From assembly GCA_048270225.1 (NCBI GenBank), contig JBLWTG010000004.1:248001-312000 (forward strand): 64,000 nucleotides of DNA, written 5' to 3'. This stretch comes from Allopusillimonas sp048270225 (GTDB lineage Bacteria; Pseudomonadota; Gammaproteobacteria; Burkholderiales; Burkholderiaceae_B). Shown piece by piece: positions 32,549 to 40,716 of the stretch (the first letter of the stretch is position 1; each line of letters begins with the position of its first letter). The notes beneath the pieces were generated by a model. The model searched no databases. It saw nothing but the letters and a program-made list of their open reading frames with translations, and was not told where the DNA came from. Made by a program: the position numbers and the translations under genes.

Positions 32549-33712
32549 ATGAATGCCCCATCCATCGTGATCGTCGGTACCGGCCTGGCAGGCTACGCGG
32601 TAGCGCGAGAATTGCGCCGCCTCGACGAGCAGGCCGAAATATCCCTGTTCACGCTGGACGAGGGGCATTTTTACTCCAAGCCCATGCTGTCGAACGGCAT
32701 CTCTGCGGGCAAGGATGCCGCCAGATTGCAAGGGCAGGCCGTGGATCGCATGCGCGAGCAGCTGAACGCGAAAGTGCATGCGGGCTCAGCCATAGAAGCC
32801 ATTGTTCCGTCGCTGCATCATATCGTCGTCGCCGGCAGACCCGTGCTCTATGACAAGCTGGTGTTGGCGGTCGGCGCCGAACCCCTACGCATACCCTTGA
32901 AGGGCAACGCTGCGGACAGTGTTGTATCCATCAACAACCTGGACGACTACAGCGCGCTGTTTGCGCGGCTGGACGGTCCCAAGCACATCGCCATACTGGG
33001 TGCGGGCCTGATAGGTTGTGAATTTGCCAACGATCTGGTGAGTGCCGGGCATACGGTATCGTTGATTGACCCCGGGCCCTGCCCCCTGAGCCGCCTGCTG
33101 CCCTTGCCGATTGGCGCACAGATGGGAGAAGCGCTGGCCGGTATCGGCGTGACCATGCATTGCGGCAAAGTCTGCGAAAGCGTTAATCATGTTGATGGTG
33201 GACTTCAGCTTGAACTCTCCGACGGTATGCTGCAGGATGCGGATGTCGTGATCAGCGCAGTCGGCCTGCTTCCCCGCACCGGCCTGGCCCGGCAGGCCGG
33301 CCTTGCCATCGACAAGGGCATCGTCGTCAACCGCTATCTGGAAACAAGCGTTGCGGATATCTATGCCCTGGGAGATTGCGCCCAGGTATCCGGCACGCTG
33401 CTTCCTTATGTCATGCCCATCATGCAATGCGCCAGGGCGCTGGCCAGGACGCTGAGCGGCCAGCGCACGCCGGTCAATTACGCTGCCATGCCTATCATTG
33501 TGAAAACGCCTGCATTTCCGGTCGCCATCTCGCCTCCGATGATGCAGGACGGAGACTGGGAGATCGAGTCCGCGACCACGACAGACGTCAAGGCCACATA
33601 CTTCAATGCAGCGAACGAAGCCACAGGGTTTGTGGTGGGCGGCAGGCAACTGGGCGAATACCGCAAGTTGGCGGAAGGAGTGCCGCCGTGGCTGGAGCCG
33701 ATGCCTGTATAG
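32549..33712 (+). CDS. rubB: Rubredoxin-NAD(+) reductase (RubB/AlkT-like)
   Basis: A 387-residue FAD/NAD(P)-dependent reductase. The FAD motif IVIVGTGLAGYAVAREL is at the N-terminus, the NAD motif IAILGAGLIGCEFANDL is near residue 150, and IYALGDCAQVSG is the second FAD motif. SKPMLSNGISAGKDA near the start and the YVMPIMQCARALA and KTPAFPVAISPP segments are characteristic of rubredoxin reductases such as RubB. AAGGAGAG precedes the ATG at 32549. It moves electrons from NADH to rubredoxin; the partner is encoded at the start of the same operon and the acceptor is likely the Rieske oxygenase. Confidence 0.9.
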   Translation: MNAPSIVIVGTGLAGYAVARELRRLDEQAEISLFTLDEGHFYSKPMLSNGISAGKDAARLQGQAVDRMREQLNAKVHAGSAIEAIVPSLHHIVVAGRPVLYDKLVLAVGAEPLRIPLKGNAADSVVSINNLDDYSALFARLDGPKHIAILGAGLIGCEFANDLVSAGHTVSLIDPGPCPLSRLLPLPIGAQMGEALAGIGVTMHCGKVCESVNHVDGGLQLELSDGMLQDADVVISAVGLLPRTGLARQAGLAIDKGIVVNRYLETSVADIYALGDCAQVSGTLLPYVMPIMQCARALARTLSGQRTPVNYAAMPIIVKTPAFPVAISPPMMQDGDWEIESATTTDVKATYFNAANEATGFVVGGRQLGEYRKLAEGVPPWLEPMPV

Positions 33713-33767
33713 CGTTGGGTGCGCCGGCCAGACGTTTACGTTGAGGGTTCGCCAGTTGGTAGGGTGT

Positions 33768-33959
33768 TCAGGGTAAAGCGTGGCCTTCCCTGGAGCGTGA
33801 CGGTCTGGGTGTGGTGAGCTCCCGTTCGAGCGCCTGTCGAACTGATTTCAGACGATTCTCGAATGAAAGTCGTTGGATGACAGCTGTCGCGGGGATTCCG
33901 TCAAGTAGCTGCTCCAGTTCTCGGATCTCTGATAACAACGATTCGCTGCGTTGAATCAT
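33768..33959 (-). CDS. Small hypothetical protein (possible coiled coil)
   Basis: A 63-residue frame: IQRSESLLSEIRELEQLL is heptad-like and is followed by ATAVIQRLSFENRLKSVRQ. The C-terminal 15 residues are Arg/Pro-rich. I do not recognise a function. It ends 55 bases from the convergent reductase gene and lies just downstream of a truncated HipA reading frame. A weak AGTTGCACT precedes its ATG. It may be a real small gene or a remnant of the decayed locus. Confidence 0.4.
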   Translation of the reverse strand: MIQRSESLLSEIRELEQLLDGIPATAVIQRLSFENRLKSVRQALERELTTPRPSRSREGHALP

Positions 33960-33978
33960 AGTGCAACTCCAAGGGCAT

Positions 33979-34485
33979 CTATGAATGTGTGGGTAGCCAG
34001 CGCTCCAGTAAGTCTATTTCCTCTGGTCGCATGCCGGCGCGCATATAGTAGGCGCGCCGATGTTGAAAAACACGCTGCGCCTGGTCAATGATCGCGTGAG
34101 CGGCTTGCGCCTTCAAGCCCCAGCGGGCAGCGCCTGACAGCGCATTTTCCAGCGTGCCGGCATGTCCGGCCATGGGGCCAATGTGCAACATGTGTTTGGT
34201 GTTGCCTTCCTGAGTGACCACGTCAAAGAGCGGGGAAAGCCGATAGCGGAAATCGGCCCCGCTGCCATCCATCAGAAAGCCAGTGTTCTTCAGATGATCA
34301 TCGGTATTGTGGGACAGTACATTCAGGATCATTCGGGCATACAGCTCTTGCACATCATGCGCCACGTTGCTGCTGACGCGTCGGATAAGGTCGGCGATGC
34401 GCACATATGAGAAGATGCTCGCGCCATATGGATCATCCATACTGCGCTTATTGAAATTTGTATGCATACGTCCAGCTGTGGTTCG
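33979..34485 (-). pseudogene. HipA-type kinase toxin, C-terminal remnant
   Basis: The frame encodes only the C-terminal part of a HipA-like serine/threonine kinase. The conserved segment VQELYARMILNVLSHNTDDHLKN carries the kinase catalytic-loop NTDDHLKN, followed by YRLSPLFDVV, which holds the magnesium-binding Asp. A normal HipA has about 400-440 residues; here about 165 remain and the N-terminal lobe and P-loop are missing. The frame runs on upstream to 34668 but that part overlaps the antitoxin gene out of frame and resembles no protein. The toxin is almost surely inactive, made by an internal deletion between antitoxin and kinase C-lobe. Confidence 0.75.
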
Positions 34486-34543
34486 ATGTGCTTGCTGCCA
34501 CCAGTGTGCGCAGCGCGTCGTGGCGGCACGATAGGGCGACTTG

Positions 34544-34882
34544 TCATGCGAGTGCCTTGCCCGGTGAGCTTCGACGGCCATATTTCGGAATACGGGCCGC
34601 ATCGCGCGTCTTGCCTTCGGCATCATGATCGGGATGGCCAAGTTCGAAAAGCTGCTCGGTAAAACCATAGATGAGCAGCGCTTCGAAGAGCAAGCCTATG
34701 GATACCCCTGGGTGGCCTTGTTCCAGCCTGCGCCAGGTTTGCCTGGAAACATTCACGCGTTCGCAGGCCATGTCTTCCGACTCGCCGCGCCGAAGGCGGG
34801 CAATGCGAATACACCCGCCCACCTGTATCAGCGCAGACTCGGTCTGAAAGGAAAGCAGAGGCCCGTTTTTTTGGGATGCCAT
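34544..34882 (-). CDS. XRE-family antitoxin, HipB-like
   Basis: A 112-residue helix-turn-helix protein: IRIARLRRGESEDMACERVNVSRQTWRRLEQGHPG is the XRE HTH, and LLFEALLIYGFTEQLFELG follows, as in HipB-type antitoxins. It would repress its own promoter and neutralise HipA. It is upstream of the truncated hipA in the usual order. An 8-bp inverted repeat overlaps its start codon. With the toxin lost, it is an orphan antitoxin. Confidence 0.75.
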   Translation of the reverse strand: MASQKNGPLLSFQTESALIQVGGCIRIARLRRGESEDMACERVNVSRQTWRRLEQGHPGVSIGLLFEALLIYGFTEQLFELGHPDHDAEGKTRDAARIPKYGRRSSPGKALA

Positions 34883-34936
34883 AATGTATCAAATAAAGAT
34901 CAAATACGATGTATATGTCTTAAATATAATACATTA
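34882..34936. promoter_or_regulatory. AT-rich promoter and operator of the hipB-like gene
   Basis: TAATGTAT at 34882-34889 and ATACATTA at 34929-34936 are exact inverse copies, one overlapping the antitoxin start codon. Between them are further GTAT/ATAC elements (ATACGATGTATATG, 34904-34917). The stretch is sharply AT-rich against the neighbouring genes, typical of an autoregulated TA promoter or imported DNA. Confidence 0.4.
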
Positions 34937-34970
34937 CCTGAATTGTGAGGGTAATGCCCTGAGGTGAGGC

Positions 34971-35978
34971 TTATGCAAGCCGAACAAGCTGTTTGCCGAA
35001 ACTCTTTCCTTCGAACAGATCAATAAACGCCTGCGGCGCATTGTCCAGTCCTTCGATAATGTTTTCCCGGTAGTGCAGCCTGCCGTCCCTGATGAGCTGC
35101 CCCAATCGCGCGATGGCTTCGCCGTTGCGATCCGCATAGTCGTACACCACAAAGCCCTGCATCAGCGCGCTTTTCTGGATCAACAGCTCCGGTGCAAACG
35201 TTCCGCTGTCGGAGGAGGCGTTGTATTGTGAGGTCTGCCCGCAGATGACAATGCGCGCATGGTAATTGATCAGCGACAGCGCGGCCTGCGTGGCATCGCC
35301 GCCGACATTATCAAAGTACACATCGATGCCGTCCGGGCATGCCTGAGCAAGCGCGGCGCGCAAATCGTCGGCTGCGCGGTAATCGACGACCGCGTCCAGT
35401 CCCAGTTCGTCGCGTAGATAAGCCACCTTTTCGGGGCTGCCGGCGATGCCGACGACACGGCAGCTTTCCAGCTTGGCCAGTTGCACTGCTGTCATCCCGA
35501 CCGCACCCGAGGCGCCCGAAACAACCACCGTCTCGCCCGCGCGCGGCTTGCCGATCTCTTTGAGCCCGAAATAGGCACAGAACCCCGGGACGCCAACCAC
35601 ACCCAGATAGGCAGACAGCGGCGCAACCGTGGGATCCACTATCGTTGCCTTGCTGCCGTCTGATACGGAGTAATGCTGCCAGGCAAGTCGTTCATAGACG
35701 AAATCGCCTTCTGCGAATTCCGGGTGACGCGATTTGACGACACGCCCCACGGAGCGGCCGGTGAGCGGCTGCCCGACCTGGAAGCCGGAAGAGTACGACG
35801 TGGCTTTTTCCATCATGCCGCGCATGCCGGGGTCTACGGACAAGAACAACGTCTGGATGAGTATCTCGCCTTCACCCGGCTCCGGAATCCCGATCTCGAT
35901 CAGCTCAAAATCCGCCCGTTCCGGCTGGCCTTGCGGCTTTCTGGCGAGTGTGACTACTTGGTTATAAGGATGTGTCAT
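34971..35978 (-). CDS. NADP-dependent medium-chain reductase (CurA/LTB4DH-like)
   Basis: A 335-residue zinc-independent MDR enzyme. FLSVDPGMRGMM at about 45, the nucleotide motif VVSGASGAVGMTAVQLAK near 150, and VYFDNVGGDATQAAL are family hallmarks of prostaglandin/leukotriene reductases and CurA. It reduces the double bond of enones or alkenals using NADPH. It appears monocistronic between the decayed hipBA locus and the DUF3008 gene. ATG at 35978 is followed directly by the conserved N-terminus. Confidence 0.9.
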   Translation of the reverse strand: MTHPYNQVVTLARKPQGQPERADFELIEIGIPEPGEGEILIQTLFLSVDPGMRGMMEKATSYSSGFQVGQPLTGRSVGRVVKSRHPEFAEGDFVYERLAWQHYSVSDGSKATIVDPTVAPLSAYLGVVGVPGFCAYFGLKEIGKPRAGETVVVSGASGAVGMTAVQLAKLESCRVVGIAGSPEKVAYLRDELGLDAVVDYRAADDLRAALAQACPDGIDVYFDNVGGDATQAALSLINYHARIVICGQTSQYNASSDSGTFAPELLIQKSALMQGFVVYDYADRNGEAIARLGQLIRDGRLHYRENIIEGLDNAPQAFIDLFEGKSFGKQLVRLA

Positions 35979-36118
35979 ACGAAACTTACTCCTGCCGATC
36001 CATTGTTTCTGTCTGCTCGAATCAGTGTACTGGTTTCGTCGCTAACGCGCGGACGGCACGGGATTTGCTGCACCTGGACCCCGAGTAGTGAAACGACATT
36101 ACGACAGGAGGTGTTTTC

Positions 36119-36310
36119 ATGCCAGCTAAATCCAAAGCCCAGCAACAGGCCGCCGGGATTGCACTCGCGGCCAAGCGTGGCGAGAAAAAAGTCAGCGAGC
36201 TCAAAGGGGCGTCCAAGTCCATGTATGAATCCATGAGCAAGAAGGAACTGCACGACTTCGCCGATACCAAGACGAAACACAAGCCCGGGCATAAGCCGTC
36301 AAAGGATTAA
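36119..36310 (+). CDS. Small DUF3008 family protein
   Basis: A 63-residue basic hydrophilic protein, PAKSKAQQQAAGIALAAKRG then SKKELHDFADTKTKHKPGH, matching DUF3008. Strong CAGGAGGTG ten bases before ATG supports translation. Such proteins are abundant, Lys-rich and of unknown function; a stress-related or stationary-phase role has been suggested for relatives. It is flanked by opposing genes and probably monocistronic. Confidence 0.8.
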   Translation: MPAKSKAQQQAAGIALAAKRGEKKVSELKGASKSMYESMSKKELHDFADTKTKHKPGHKPSKD

Positions 36311-36426
36311 GGCAACCATCCCCCCGCAAGATTGTTTCGGGAAGAATAGGTGACACGGATGTGTATGGTGCGCAGCAGCATGCTCCCTTGCTTGAGATTA
36401 ATGTGCCATCGAAGGCTGTTTCCGTG

Positions 36427-37212
36427 TCATTCGCGAGCGTCGTCATACAAGGACGAATCGTACTCCAGCCACCACGTTGGGAAGAAGGGCACTCGATTTG
36501 CCACGACGTCTGTCCAGCCCCCGGATAATTTTCGTTCCAGTAGCGCGATATGGGCGAAGGCGCGCGACAGAACGAAATGTTTGTGCCCTGGGAAAAGCAC
36601 GTCTATCTTCATTGCATCAAGCCGACGCACGGATGTGCGGTAGGCGCGGAAATCAGTATCAGCATTGACCGTACCGTGGCCGCCTTCGGCAAAGCAGGTG
36701 TCTCCGCCGAACAATATGGATTGGCCGTCCAGCTTTGCATACAGAGAAATTGAATCGTCGCTGTGCCCGGGCGTATGAATCACTTTCAATATGACATCGC
36801 CGACTCGGATGTCATCACCATCCTCCAGCGGTCGATTCACATTTACGATCGTTGATACCGTGCCATGGCGCTCGATGTGGGACGCAGGCCATAGTTTTTC
36901 TTCCAGCGTCGAAACTCCCAGCCTATGCACGGCGAGTTGCGCGCCAGTTTGACCAACCCACCATGCAGCGCCCCGGCCGTGGTCCCAGTGCGAGTGCGTC
37001 AGGATGATAGTCTTGATGGTTGATAGCTCAATACCATCGGCGATGATGCGGTCGCGGATTTGTCGTGGTGCGATGCCGCTTCCGGCATCTATTAGTGCGG
37101 CCTCGCCGCTATTTTGGATGACATAGACGTGTGAGTCGCATGGATGGGACAGCCCGACACCTCCGCCTCCGACCATATATACCGAGGTTCTGCCCGAAAC
37201 GAATATTTTCAT
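36427..37212 (-). CDS. Metallo-beta-lactamase-fold hydrolase
   Basis: A 261-residue MBL-fold protein with HSHWDH at 73-78, TPGHSDDSI, LFGGDTCFAEG and a late FPGHKHF, giving a full set of two-metal ligands. Family members hydrolyse thioesters, lactones or amides. It lies at the downstream end of the IclR-controlled operon that also encodes an aldehyde dehydrogenase and a D-glutamate-cyclase-like protein, so a lactone or lactam hydrolysis role is plausible. The 3' end lies close to the DUF3008 gene in convergent orientation. Confidence 0.85.
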   Translation of the reverse strand: MKIFVSGRTSVYMVGGGGVGLSHPCDSHVYVIQNSGEAALIDAGSGIAPRQIRDRIIADGIELSTIKTIILTHSHWDHGRGAAWWVGQTGAQLAVHRLGVSTLEEKLWPASHIERHGTVSTIVNVNRPLEDGDDIRVGDVILKVIHTPGHSDDSISLYAKLDGQSILFGGDTCFAEGGHGTVNADTDFRAYRTSVRRLDAMKIDVLFPGHKHFVLSRAFAHIALLERKLSGGWTDVVANRVPFFPTWWLEYDSSLYDDARE

Positions 37213-37277
37213 GCTTTGAAGTCCTTCAGTGTGCTGGCGCTTATCACCAGGAATGAGCGACGGACTGTGACGAACTG

Positions 37278-38750
37278 TTATTCACCAAGTCCAAGATAGA
37301 AGGCCTTGGATTGCTGGTATAAACGCATGCCGGTAATTCCTTTTTCCCGACCGACGCCACTTTCCTTAAAACCGCCGAATGGCGTGGATATGGATAGCTG
37401 TTTGTAGGTATTGACCCATACCACGCCTGCTTGCAAGGCTTTTCCTACACGCCACGCACGTGGGAAATCTCGTGTCCAGATACCCGCAGCCAGCCCGAAA
37501 GCTGAGTCGTTGGCTTGCGCGATCAAGTCATCCTCGTTGTCGAAGGGCAGGACGCATAGAACGGGGCCAAACACTTCCTGTTGAGCTAGTGATGACTTGT
37601 TATTCAGTCCCACTATGATGGTAGGGCGGTAGAACGCGCCCGCGGCCAGATGTCCGTCAACCTGTTCGTTGCCGGTCAATACTTCGCCGCCCTCTATGAT
37701 GGCCTGGGCAACCATCGTCCGGATTTTTTCGCGATGTGCGAAGGTGGCAATGGGACCCATCTGGGCGTCTTCGGCGTCTGGCATATCGACCCGGATGCCG
37801 CGCGTATGTACAATGAGTCGATCAATGAAAGTACCAAGAATGCCTCGTTGCACGAACAGTCTGGATCCAGCTACGCAAGATTGTCCGCTTCCCTCAAAAA
37901 TCCCACTTGCGACTTCTTTAATCGCGGAGTCAAGATTGGCGTCGTTGAACAGAATATGGGGTGATTTTCCGCCCAGCTCCAACGCGGCAGGGATCAGGTG
38001 TTGTGCTGCTTGTTGCGCTATGACGCGCCCACTTTGGGTGCCTCCTGTAAAGGAAATCATGCGAACGCCTTTATGTGCTACCAGGGCGGCGCCAGCCTGG
38101 CTACCGGTACCAGGCAGGACATTGAGCAGCCCCGCCGGTAGGCCAGCAGCCAGCGCGAGGCGACCCAGCTCCAGACCGGTGGAAGGCGTGACTTCCGACG
38201 GCTTCAATATGACAGCGTTGCCGGCGGCCAGAGCTGGTGCTATCTTCTGGGCCTCCATGGTCAAGGGTGAGTTCCATGGAGTGATTGCCGCGACAACCCC
38301 GAAAGGTTCATAGCTTGTCATGGAAATATAGTTTCCGCGCGAAGGTGTAATTTCCGACCCGAGGGTTTCGCAGACGGAGGCATAGTATCTGAACGTGGCT
38401 ACAGCGCTGATTACCTGAGCGCGGCACTCCCGCCATACTTTACCGTTCTCGTTCATCTGCAAGCGTGCAAGCGTATCGGCATTCTGTTCCATGCCGTCGG
38501 CGATGGCCGATAGTATCCTTGCCCGTTGATGTGGTAGAGCGTCTCGCCAGGCTGGAGAGGCAGCGGCCTGCGTTGCAGCGTCCACGGCGGCGTCGACATG
38601 GGTGGCCGTGGCGGCGCATGTGGGTGGGTGGGGAACTCCTGTAGCGGGATTAGTGGTCTCTATGCAGGCATCGGAATCCGTGATCCATTCTCCGTTGATT
38701 AACATGGGGCGCACCCCATCAAGCATGTTGCAAGTTAATTTGGTATTCAT
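37278..38750 (-). CDS. Aldehyde dehydrogenase
   Basis: A 490-residue NAD(P)-dependent aldehyde dehydrogenase with catalytic Glu258 (LELGGKSPH) and Cys292 (GSGQSCVAGSRL), PWNSPL and FTGGTQSGR at the cofactor site. The NTYKQLSISTPFGGFKESG segment resembles betaine-aldehyde and hydroxymuconic-semialdehyde-type enzymes. The ATG is only 2 bases from the stop of the preceding gene, whose end contains GGAGAAC as ribosome site, so the two are coupled. Confidence 0.92.
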   Translation of the reverse strand: MNTKLTCNMLDGVRPMLINGEWITDSDACIETTNPATGVPHPPTCAATATHVDAAVDAATQAAASPAWRDALPHQRARILSAIADGMEQNADTLARLQMNENGKVWRECRAQVISAVATFRYYASVCETLGSEITPSRGNYISMTSYEPFGVVAAITPWNSPLTMEAQKIAPALAAGNAVILKPSEVTPSTGLELGRLALAAGLPAGLLNVLPGTGSQAGAALVAHKGVRMISFTGGTQSGRVIAQQAAQHLIPAALELGGKSPHILFNDANLDSAIKEVASGIFEGSGQSCVAGSRLFVQRGILGTFIDRLIVHTRGIRVDMPDAEDAQMGPIATFAHREKIRTMVAQAIIEGGEVLTGNEQVDGHLAAGAFYRPTIIVGLNNKSSLAQQEVFGPVLCVLPFDNEDDLIAQANDSAFGLAAGIWTRDFPRAWRVGKALQAGVVWVNTYKQLSISTPFGGFKESGVGREKGITGMRLYQQSKAFYLGLGE

Positions 38751-38752
38751 AG

Positions 38753-39787
38753 TTATGGTTGTTCTCCGGCCAAGCGCAGGACCTCAGCCATTAATTGATA
38801 GATTGCTGCGTTGGCTGCATGAGAGGTGTTGTCGACGGTGTCCCTGGCCATTCCGCTGTAGCCATCAAAGGCGCCATATGACAGCGGGGCAGCAATGCTA
38901 CGATACACGTCTGCCCAATCGGGAAGTAGCGCGGGCCGGCCATTGATCAGCGCTATCGCAGCTGCGATGGCGTAGCTGCCCCAGTTAGATACCGAGGCGG
39001 GCATCAGTATGTCGACTACCGTGGAGTCAAGCAGGCCGCCGTCGCACGGAGGCTCGCATTGGCAGTCATAAGCATGTGTGCGTAGGAGTTGCTTGAGAAT
39101 ATTGCCAAATCCTATTTCATTACCGCCGTCACCCACACCGACAGTCAGCGCCCCGCGTTCACGCAATTCCCTCACAAGCAGGTGCGCATGGGCCAGCCAG
39201 TCGCTGTCTTTTGGCTTGCCAGAGCTGTTATGGAAGATGGTGTTGGCGTTAGGGCCGGGTTTCTCGATGAAAAAGCCGGCCACCACGTTGGGGAGTCTAT
39301 CCAAAAGTTCCTGTATGAACGGCCCGGCTGCCTGAGCGCTGGTGGGAAAGGGTAGTGCCATTGCCGTATTGGTGCGCTGCCGCCATGATGCTTCGGGCAG
39401 TAACGGGGTGCCGCCCGCTTGTACCGAGGCAGTAATGCCTGGTAGAAAGCGGTCTTCCGATAGTACGCAGGTGCGTACGCCAAGAGTAGCGAATACCTGG
39501 GCCAGTACCGATACCCCTGACGGGCCGTCGGTTTCTCCGTGAGGTAGCCATATCGGGTTGCCGGTGCCGGTGACCAGAATGACTGTGCTGTTTGCCGGGA
39601 TATGCAGGAGTTTCTGAGCAACCTGCTGGCATAGAGGAGTGCCTCCTTGTTGCTCCCGTGCCATGTTATAGCGTAGCGCTGTGCCTCCCTGTTGGGCCGG
39701 CCTGTTTTTCAACTCCAGATTGGCAATACGGTCCAGATAATCGTAGTACCACGGGTTATCTGCCGGTGCGATGAGGGGGTTATTCAT
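38753..39787 (-). CDS. D-glutamate cyclase-like protein (DUF4392)
   Basis: A 344-residue protein of the DUF4392/glutamate cyclase C-terminal family (mammalian D-glutamate cyclase domain), recognised by GTGNPIWLPHGETDGP, FIEKPGPN and especially VGVGDGGNEIGFGNI. The characterised relative converts D-glutamate to 5-oxo-D-proline. The start at 39787 overlaps the upstream dehydrogenase stop by 8 bases; a longer frame upstream is not coding. In this operon it might cyclise or open a gamma-amido acid. A clear DUF4392 relative inside a catabolic operon is uncommon. Confidence 0.75.
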   Translation of the reverse strand: MNNPLIAPADNPWYYDYLDRIANLELKNRPAQQGGTALRYNMAREQQGGTPLCQQVAQKLLHIPANSTVILVTGTGNPIWLPHGETDGPSGVSVLAQVFATLGVRTCVLSEDRFLPGITASVQAGGTPLLPEASWRQRTNTAMALPFPTSAQAAGPFIQELLDRLPNVVAGFFIEKPGPNANTIFHNSSGKPKDSDWLAHAHLLVRELRERGALTVGVGDGGNEIGFGNILKQLLRTHAYDCQCEPPCDGGLLDSTVVDILMPASVSNWGSYAIAAAIALINGRPALLPDWADVYRSIAAPLSYGAFDGYSGMARDTVDNTSHAANAAIYQLMAEVLRLAGEQP

Positions 39788-40682
39788 CCTTTGTTGACCC
39801 GAAATCGATGTCCAGCCAACCTTCCCACAGTTTTGAAATAGAAGAGTAATCATACCGGCCTAGGCCATGACTGCACGCAATTTCGTACACGGCATGGGAT
39901 GCTTGCAAGGTGAATAACGGTACACCGAGGTCGCGCCCAAGCTCCAGCGCCAGGGAGGAGTCCTTGCGTGCATTTGCCGTCGGCATACCTCCTTCAAAAT
40001 TCTGCTGGCGTATTCGTTCTCCAAAACGATGGGTAAGCGGTCGCATCAGACCAGACTCGCGACGCATTAGCGTGTAGAAGACGTCGATGGGTACACCTGC
40101 TTTTGCAGCAAGCGCTGCGCCCTCCATAAGCATTACCATCGTCGTGTGAGCGATCGCATTATTGACCAGTTTCGCTCTCATACCGCTGCCCACCTCACCG
40201 AGATGGAAGATATCTTCGGCAGCCGTCTTCAGTACGGGCTGTGCTCGCTTATAGTCGCGGGCGGATGCGCCAACAAGGAAGGTTGTCTTTCCTTCGGCCA
40301 GTTTGTGGATGCCTCCAATGATCGCCGAATCAACCAGGGCGGCGCCGTATGGGGCGAGCAGGGCACCTAAGGCGTCCACATCATGTGGTCCCACCGTGCT
40401 TGTTTCTATCACTAGCCGACCTTGCAGGTCACCTTGCGCGAGCTCTCGGGCAGCAGCCAGCGACGCTGCTGGCGTAGGAAGGGACAGCAGGATGATCTCG
40501 CAGTCTCTAGAGATATTGATCGCGTTTTCCGCTACGCGCAAACCGATCTCCTGCGCCAATCTTGCACGTTCCGGGTCACGGTCATATCCAACGACGTCGA
40601 ATTTCCGCAGTAGTGGCGTGGCAAGGGCCAGGCCTGCATTACCTAGGCCTATCACACCCACGGGCTGCTTTTTTTCATTCAT
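39780..40682 (-). CDS. NAD(P)-dependent beta-hydroxyacid dehydrogenase
   Basis: A 300-residue member of the 3-hydroxyisobutyrate/tartronate semialdehyde dehydrogenase family: Rossmann VGVIGLGNAGLALATPLL, the catalytic loop with DSAIIGGIHKLAEGKTTFLVG, and the Lys region MRAKLVNNAIAHTT. The usual FIGLGxMG and GGVxGAxxG motifs are altered (IIGGIHKLAEG), so substrate specificity probably differs from the standard enzyme. GGAGAAACAGT precedes ATG at 40682. It oxidises a beta-hydroxy acid, giving a semialdehyde that the adjacent aldehyde dehydrogenase could take. Confidence 0.85.
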   Translation of the reverse strand: MNEKKQPVGVIGLGNAGLALATPLLRKFDVVGYDRDPERARLAQEIGLRVAENAINISRDCEIILLSLPTPAASLAAARELAQGDLQGRLVIETSTVGPHDVDALGALLAPYGAALVDSAIIGGIHKLAEGKTTFLVGASARDYKRAQPVLKTAAEDIFHLGEVGSGMRAKLVNNAIAHTTMVMLMEGAALAAKAGVPIDVFYTLMRRESGLMRPLTHRFGERIRQQNFEGGMPTANARKDSSLALELGRDLGVPLFTLQASHAVYEIACSHGLGRYDYSSISKLWEGWLDIDFGSTKDE

Positions 40683-40716
40683 TACTGTTTCTCCAAAATG
40701 ATTGATGAGGTACTCG

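Noticed and set aside
34486..34668. Upstream extension of the HipA remnant as real coding sequence
   Set aside because: Out-of-frame overlap with the HipB-like gene and composition unlike HipA N-lobe; no P-loop or kinase motifs.
36351..36429. 9-base inverted repeat TGACACGGA/TCCGTGTCA around the MBL gene end
   Set aside because: Arms are 61 bases apart, partly in coding sequence, and a chance match is possible; no regulator context.
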